Of a DNA stretch of 17,401 nt, positions 12,951 to 17,401 are shown in pieces (position 1 is the stretch's first letter; each line of letters opens with the position of its first letter). Source of the DNA: CAZBGR01 sp964491535 (GTDB lineage: Bacteria > Bacillota_I > Bacilli_A > RF39 > UBA660); NCBI GenBank assembly GCA_964491535.1, contig CAZBGR010000016.1, positions 1-17,401 on the forward strand, written 5' to 3'. The notes beneath the pieces were generated by a model. That model did no database searches. It saw only the letters and a program-made list of their open reading frames with translations, and was not told the DNA's origin. Made by a program: the position numbers and the translations under genes.

Positions 12951-14799
12951 ATCTTTTTCTTAATTTAAAATAATTTTGTTCAAAAACTCCTTTATTTACT
13001 TTAAGAATATTAGTAATTTGTTGATTTCGATAATCAATATAACTTTGATCTACCTCATTACCTCTTTCAATTTTATTATTTTTAAAATAAATTTCACCAT
13101 CATACCAAGAATAATCACTAAAAAAAACAAACCCTTTACTAAAATCAGCTAAAATATTTTCACCTAGATAATTTTTTGGTTCCCAAGTTAAACCAAATAA
13201 ATTAGCTAAAGTGGGTAAAATATCAATTGTTGAAGATATTTTAGCTGTTTCATAAGCCGTTATATCATTGTGCCAAATAAAGAAAGGAACCTTTTGAATA
13301 AGATTATTATCATCTGTTGCTTTATATTGAAATAATCTATCCTTATCAGAAAAAGCATAAGCATAGTGATCAGTATAAGCAACAATAACAGTATCATCCA
13401 ATCTAGATTGCTCAGTTAAAGTTTTCAATAATAATTTAAAAAGTTTATCTGTTTCTCTTGCTTGAGCTTTTATACAAGTCAATTCTTCATCTTTATTAAT
13501 CTTTTGCTTATCAGCTTCATTAAGATTACGAGAACATTCTAAACTGTTTTTTAAATAAGGCATATGAACAGAATAAGTAATAATAAAGCTAAAAAACTTA
13601 TCAGGAGGTAAAATTAAATTTCTTAATTTTTTATTAGTCATAAAATGACTATCTTTAATAGCTTCAGGAACTGAAATTCCCATATCATAACTACCATAAT
13701 AATTTTCATAACCAAAAACCTTAGCCATTACTCTTCTATTATAAAATTCACCAAAATTCAAATGAAACATATTAGCTATATATCCCTGTTCTTTAAATAA
13801 ATAAGGTAATGAATTAGGAAATTCATTATCAACATAACTATAAGCCGCTAAACCACTATCAAAAGGAGTTATAAAACCAGTATTAGCAGCTAATTCACTA
13901 TTAAAAGTAGCCCCACCACCATACATAGGAGCATAATGATTAACAAAGTTAATTCCTTCAGTCATCATTTTATAAACTGTTGGCATAATATCCTTTGTTA
14001 CTAACCACTCATCAACACTTTCTAACATTATTAATATTAAATTCTTATCTTTAAATAAACTAGTCCATTGATTGTTTTCCTTAAGATTAGGATGATTATC
14101 ATAATAATTATCTAGAAACTTAATCATTTCTTGATCTTCTTTTATTCTAGGGAAATAAGTTAAATAAAGATCCCTTCCTATATATTCAAAAAAACCTGAC
14201 ACTTGCATACTCTTCCTATTTTCTAAAAAAGTATCATATATATTTCTTTTATAATTCCAAGCATCAAAAGCTAAATTATCAGCCCCACAACCTAAATAAT
14301 ATCTTCCACCATTAAAAGATACAATTGCTAAAAGTAAGAAAAAAATAGCTAAAACAAAATCACTTTTTAATTTATTTTTTGGTCTAAATCTTATTCCTAA
14401 ATAAACGAAAGAAATAAAAATTAATAAAACTAAGAAAAAAGAAAAAGAGATAAATTGATAAACTGATAAAAAATAATTAATTCCTTCTTTAGCTAAAGCT
14501 AAATATCGAAAACTAAAAAAATTATTAAAAACCATAAAATAAAAATAATTTATGATAAAGAAAAGAGCAAAAAAAGAAATTATAAATAAATAAAAAAATT
14601 TACCTTTTTTATAATTTAAAAAAAGAAAAATACTTATAAAGAAACTAACCCAAGCTAAAGTGAAAAAACTAGCTGTTAGAGCTATCATACTACCAAAATT
14701 TATATCTAAATTTAAATATCTTAAATATAAATCCATAATATAAAAAGATAACCCTATATAAATTATAAAATGATACCTACTAATAAATTTTTTTAACAT
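12949..14799 (-). CDS. LtaS-family membrane sulfatase-fold enzyme (phosphoglycerol or similar transferase)
   Basis: A 616-residue protein of the lipoteichoic acid synthase/alkaline phosphatase superfamily. Five membrane helices (about 11-29, 38-62, 70-92, 114-136, 148-164) precede an extracellular catalytic domain (about 250-545). Its metal and catalytic residues are in place: Glu260 in MLES, Thr298 in GGATFNSE (nucleophile position), His412 in YSVHMPY, and Asp477-His478 in AYTDHY. LtaS itself polymerises phosphoglycerol onto a glycolipid; other members modify glycans with phosphoglycerol or phosphoethanolamine. Start ATG follows AGAAGTGAT, 16 bases after the Alg13-like gene, and it is the last gene of the operon. 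Stop is TGA. The company of sugar-nucleotide and transferase genes suggests it acts on a glycosylated lipid or surface polymer; the donor group cannot be read from sequence. Confidence 0.88.
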   Translation of the reverse strand: MLKKFISRYHFIIYIGLSFYIMDLYLRYLNLDINFGSMIALTASFFTLAWVSFFISIFLFLNYKKGKFFYLFIISFFALFFIINYFYFMVFNNFFSFRYLALAKEGINYFLSVYQFISFSFFLVLLIFISFVYLGIRFRPKNKLKSDFVLAIFFLLLAIVSFNGGRYYLGCGADNLAFDAWNYKRNIYDTFLENRKSMQVSGFFEYIGRDLYLTYFPRIKEDQEMIKFLDNYYDNHPNLKENNQWTSLFKDKNLILIMLESVDEWLVTKDIMPTVYKMMTEGINFVNHYAPMYGGGATFNSELAANTGFITPFDSGLAAYSYVDNEFPNSLPYLFKEQGYIANMFHLNFGEFYNRRVMAKVFGYENYYGSYDMGISVPEAIKDSHFMTNKKLRNLILPPDKFFSFIITYSVHMPYLKNSLECSRNLNEADKQKINKDEELTCIKAQARETDKLFKLLLKTLTEQSRLDDTVIVAYTDHYAYAFSDKDRLFQYKATDDNNLIQKVPFFIWHNDITAYETAKISSTIDILPTLANLFGLTWEPKNYLGENILADFSKGFVFFSDYSWYDGEIYFKNNKIERGNEVDQSYIDYRNQQITNILKVNKGVFEQNYFKLRKR

Positions 14800-14815
14800 C
14801 TAATCACTTCTTTTA

Positions 14816-15298
14816 TTACTTTATATTATCTATATATTCAGCAATTAATTTAATCATTTTATCATTATTAGCTTTATAATCTAACGGCTTAAAAGTCTTA
14901 ATATCTTTTAATGCTTTAGCAAACTCATCTAAATCATTTAAAGCTAATAAATAACCTAAATTACTAAATTCTTTTACTATTTGTAATTGATGATCATTAA
15001 CATGTTCTTTATATTTTTTTAAACGAGGAACGGCAATTATTTTTTGATGATGTTTAATGCCTTCCATAATTGAACCTACTCCACCATGAGTTATAATAAG
15101 ATCAGCTTTTTTAATTAAATTACTTAACTCTTCCATAGGAATTAAAGTAAAGATTTCCATATTTTTAGATTGATATTGAGTGCTACCTGCTTGAACAATT
15201 ACTTTTTCTTTAATATGGCCTTTATCTATTTGAAATTGGATAGCATCTAATAATCTTTTAAAACTTAAATTTTGAGTGCCTAATAAAACTAAAACCAT
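14816..15298 (-). CDS. Alg13/PssE-like glycosyltransferase subunit (catalytic half)
   Basis: A 160-residue protein matching the C-terminal, UDP-sugar-binding half of GT28-type enzymes, as in Alg13 and PssE, which work with a separate Alg14/PssD partner. It begins MVLVLLGTQNLSFKRLL; the family usually has GTH or GTT here, so Gln9 is a variation. The nucleotide-binding motif is ITHGGVGSIMEG (about 69-80), followed by PRLKKYKEHVNDHQ, which fits the family pattern. There is no membrane helix. Its ATG overlaps the stop of the pyrophosphorylase gene as TAATG, so translation is coupled. The partner half lies two genes upstream, with the pyrophosphorylase between them. The sugar is probably a UDP-hexose or N-acetylhexosamine. 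Confidence 0.87.
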   Translation of the reverse strand: MVLVLLGTQNLSFKRLLDAIQFQIDKGHIKEKVIVQAGSTQYQSKNMEIFTLIPMEELSNLIKKADLIITHGGVGSIMEGIKHHQKIIAVPRLKKYKEHVNDHQLQIVKEFSNLGYLLALNDLDEFAKALKDIKTFKPLDYKANNDKMIKLIAEYIDNIK

Positions 15299-16521
15299 TA
15301 CCTATCCCTACCTTTTAATTTATTATAATAATTAAGATATAACTTACTAGCTGTTTGAGGACTATCCTCTCCTTTTTTATTTTTAATCGGGGCAAAGATT
15401 CTTTCCCTTTTTTCAATTAATAAACCAACTTTGTCAGTATAACTAAAAGCATCAAAAATAAAAGTTTCAAATTTATAAGCATTTTCTTTAATAGGTTCTA
15501 TTAAAAGGCCTTTATCATTAATATAAGAAGCCTTTTTTAAAGCCGCCATATATTTTAATTTCTTATTAGCTACTTTCTCTAAGAGTTTAATATTAAATAA
15601 ATTACATAAGATATGAGCATCTCCATAAACTAAATTTCCTTGATCATCTTTTAAATTATTCATTTCTTCGCTCATTTCTATATATTCAATAACAGCTGGT
15701 TGATTATCTTTTTTAACAAAAAGACCTACTTTTTCTTTAGGATATAACTTTTTTACTATTTTAGATACAGCTAAACAGTTTTCTTTAATAGCAAAGCCAA
15801 TTAAATCAGGATTATCAGTAGGTAATAATATATTATCAATCCCACCAATAAAAACCCATTTAAGATTACTTTTCTTCATCTTAGCTAACAAACCACTATT
15901 TTTTAAAGAAGAAAAAACACCCCCACTCCCATTAGCGCCCATTTTTATATTAAATTTAGAATCCATTATTATTTTACCATTTAAATCAAGCATTGGTAAT
16001 TCATCTTGAATAAAAAAAGAAACATATTCTTTTGGATAACCAAAATAATGATGCTTTATAAAAAAATTAAGCGTTGCCTTATAATTATCATTACTCGTCA
16101 TAATATACCAATTAAGATATTTATGATATTTTTTAAATATTTCTTTTAACTTATCAACTTGGATTTCAAATAGTGATTTATTAATCTTATAACCTAATTT
16201 ATAAGTCCCTTTAGGACCTTCAAAACCTAATCTAGTACCTTGTCCTCCCGCCATCGTAACAACCGCATATTCGCCTCTTTTTAAAGCCTCGACACCTAAA
16301 TTAAAGTGCTCCTTAGTAGCTTTAATACTATCCATTGGTGAAATTAAATATTTTGCTTCCTTTTTAGAAATATTTTTATATAAATGATTAAGCAACTTAA
16401 AATCAATCCTTTTTAATTGATTAAGTAAATGCCTTTGTTCATCCTTATTTAAATCATCATAAAAATTAAATAAATGATTTTGATGAGCCTTTTTTAAAGT
16501 ATCTTTTATTTTATCTAACAT
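15298..16521 (-). CDS. UDPGP-family uridylyltransferase (probable UDP-N-acetylhexosamine pyrophosphorylase)
   Basis: Makes a UDP-sugar from UTP and a sugar 1-phosphate in the cytoplasm. The 407-residue protein has the eukaryote-like UDPGP fold rather than the bacterial GlmU or GalU type. The nucleotide-binding loop is MAGGQGTRLGFEGPKG (90-104), followed by NGSGGVF (198-203), GGIDNIL (226-232), the lysine-bearing VKKLYPKEKVG (255-266) and VIEY (277-280). These fit UDP-GlcNAc/GalNAc pyrophosphorylases best, but UDP-glucose cannot be excluded. Start ATG follows AGGAAGTGAT. It lies 24 bases after the Alg14-like gene and overlaps the Alg13-like gene by one base, so its product may feed that transferase directly. 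Confidence 0.88.
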   Translation of the reverse strand: MLDKIKDTLKKAHQNHLFNFYDDLNKDEQRHLLNQLKRIDFKLLNHLYKNISKKEAKYLISPMDSIKATKEHFNLGVEALKRGEYAVVTMAGGQGTRLGFEGPKGTYKLGYKINKSLFEIQVDKLKEIFKKYHKYLNWYIMTSNDNYKATLNFFIKHHYFGYPKEYVSFFIQDELPMLDLNGKIIMDSKFNIKMGANGSGGVFSSLKNSGLLAKMKKSNLKWVFIGGIDNILLPTDNPDLIGFAIKENCLAVSKIVKKLYPKEKVGLFVKKDNQPAVIEYIEMSEEMNNLKDDQGNLVYGDAHILCNLFNIKLLEKVANKKLKYMAALKKASYINDKGLLIEPIKENAYKFETFIFDAFSYTDKVGLLIEKRERIFAPIKNKKGEDSPQTASKLYLNYYNKLKGRDR

Positions 16522-16545
16522 AACTAATCACTTCCTATATATAAA

Positions 16546-17016
16546 TTAGTATATCCATCCTCCATAAATAGCTTTTGGATATAATTTTAACATACTTTTC
16601 CATTGCACAATAAAAAGATCCGCAAAATGATATATAATTCTACCAGTAATTGTTTTAGTATGAAGATTAGCAAAAGATTCAATGTATATTATTTTACTAC
16701 CTAAAAGTTTTCCAAGGCAACAGATAGGACCTGCCGTATGAGCGCCTGTTGTAATAATCACTTTAGGTCTTATTTTTAAATATAAAAATAAACTAATAAA
16801 ACAATTACTTAATAATTTAAAAGGATATGTTAAGGGCTTTGATTTAGTACCATATATTAAATAATTAACCCTCTTTGGATATTTATTAACTAAATTTAAA
16901 TTAGATTTAGTTTTCTCTGTTATAATATGATAATCATACTTTTTAAATAAAGGACTTAATTGTAATAATTCATGTAAATGTCCACCCGTGCTTGAAATAA
17001 ATAATACTTTTTTCAT
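16546..17016 (-). CDS. Alg14/PssD-like glycosyltransferase subunit (acceptor and membrane-recruiting half)
   Basis: A 156-residue protein of the Alg14 family, the N-terminal half of a split GT-B glycosyltransferase. The signature is KVLFISSTGGHLHELLQL (residues 3-20), then PKVIITTGAHTAGPICCLGKLLGSKIIYIES (about 84-114). The C-terminus ends YGGWIY, typical for PssD. The hydrophobic patch around residues 65-80 (FKLLSNCFISLFLYL) may touch the membrane, where Alg14 recruits Alg13 to a lipid acceptor. Start ATG follows AGGTGATTAG, 11 bases after galE. The expected Alg13-like partner is not next to it but one gene further on. Acceptor unknown. Confidence 0.88.
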   Translation of the reverse strand: MKKVLFISSTGGHLHELLQLSPLFKKYDYHIITEKTKSNLNLVNKYPKRVNYLIYGTKSKPLTYPFKLLSNCFISLFLYLKIRPKVIITTGAHTAGPICCLGKLLGSKIIYIESFANLHTKTITGRIIYHFADLFIVQWKSMLKLYPKAIYGGWIY

Positions 17017-17027
17017 CTAATCACCTA

Positions 17028-17401
17028 TTATTTTTTAGTTTTTATTTTTTCCCTAAACTTCATATCACTTTCTATTATATCAGCTAATTTATATTTAGGA
17101 TACCATCCTAATATTGTTTTAGCCTTTTCATTAGAAGCAATTAATTTTGCCGGATCTCCTTCTCTTTTTGGACCAATTTCATAATTAACTTTTTTTCTTT
17201 TATTAACTTCTTTGATTACTTGTTTAACTGAATAACCTTCATTAGAACCTAAATTTAATAACACTGAACAATTAGTATCATTTATATATTTAGCACCTAA
17301 AAGATGAGCATAGGCTAAATCAGAAACATGAATATAATCTCTTATACAAGTTCCATCAATAGTATCATAATCATCACCAAAAACAATCATTTTATCTCTT
17401 A
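17028..17401 (-). CDS. galE: UDP-glucose 4-epimerase, C-terminal part (runs off the window)
   Basis: Interconverts UDP-glucose and UDP-galactose, and in some members the N-acetyl forms, using bound NAD. Only the last 124 or so residues are present. The frame stays open to the right edge (RDKMIVFGDDYD), so the first methionine seen here is internal. Diagnostic pieces are VFGDDYDTIDGTCIRDYIHVSDLA, LNLGSNEGYSVKQVI and GPKREGDPAKLIAS, ending with ILGWYPKY. The Rossmann NAD site and the catalytic Ser-Tyr-Lys lie outside the window. It is the most upstream visible gene of the envelope operon. Whether it accepts N-acetylated sugars depends on residues not all visible here. Confidence 0.93.
   Translation of the reverse strand, partial: RDKMIVFGDDYDTIDGTCIRDYIHVSDLAYAHLLGAKYINDTNCSVLLNLGSNEGYSVKQVIKEVNKRKKVNYEIGPKREGDPAKLIASNEKAKTILGWYPKYKLADIIESDMKFREKIKTKK

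Overview
This window comes from a very AT-rich, low-GC Gram-positive bacterium of the Bacilli/Tenericutes side of the Firmicutes. The evidence is Firmicute-type gene content (RNase HIII, lspA-rluD overlap, RecX, PrsA-like foldase, LtaS-family sulfatase), Shine-Dalgarno sites of the AAGGAGGTGAT type, and frequent TTG starts. The code is standard: TGA closes at least five genes (rhomboid, lspA, the DUF2779 nuclease, rpoZ, the LtaS-like gene). In the proteins checked, Trp is TGG. This is therefore not a code-4 mycoplasma; an Acholeplasma-like or uncultured Bacilli/Tenericutes lineage fits, but I cannot name the species.

Layout. 1-81: intergenic tail that may be the end of an insertion sequence. 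82-1113: cvpA-trxA (minus), divergent from rnhC (1204-2157, plus). 2169-5084: a minus-strand block with a rhomboid protease, the overlapping pair lspA-rluD, and a 93-residue orphan under a perfect consensus promoter. 5215-6652: HIT hydrolase and PpiC/PrsA-like lipoprotein (plus). 6687-7810: recX and an Asn-rich surface-anchored repeat protein (minus). 7956-12698: polA, a two-nuclease DUF2779 protein and rpoZ (minus). 12699-12948: a 250-base gap holding two diverged tandem copies of a twin-hairpin element plus the polA promoter. 12949-17401: a tightly packed minus-strand cell-envelope operon running galE (cut by the window edge), Alg14/PssD-like, UDPGP-family pyrophosphorylase, Alg13/PssE-like, LtaS-like.

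How the genes work together. The right-hand operon reads as a surface glycopolymer or glycolipid pathway. The pyrophosphorylase and GalE make UDP-sugars, the split Alg13/14-type transferase uses one of them, and the LtaS-like membrane enzyme probably adds phosphoglycerol or a similar group outside the cell. LspA would mature the PrsA-like lipoprotein. polA and its neighbour are a DNA-processing pair.

The most unusual sequence is the pair of twin-hairpin elements at 12743-12950. Their 5' flanks are about three-quarters identical (32 of 43 bases), but the stem sequences differ almost throughout while pairing is kept, as expected for a conserved RNA structure. Other points worth a look are the insertion of a sugar-nucleotide gene between the two halves of a split glycosyltransferase, the PD-(D/E)XK plus DEDD nuclease beside polA, and the strongly promoted 93-residue orphan.
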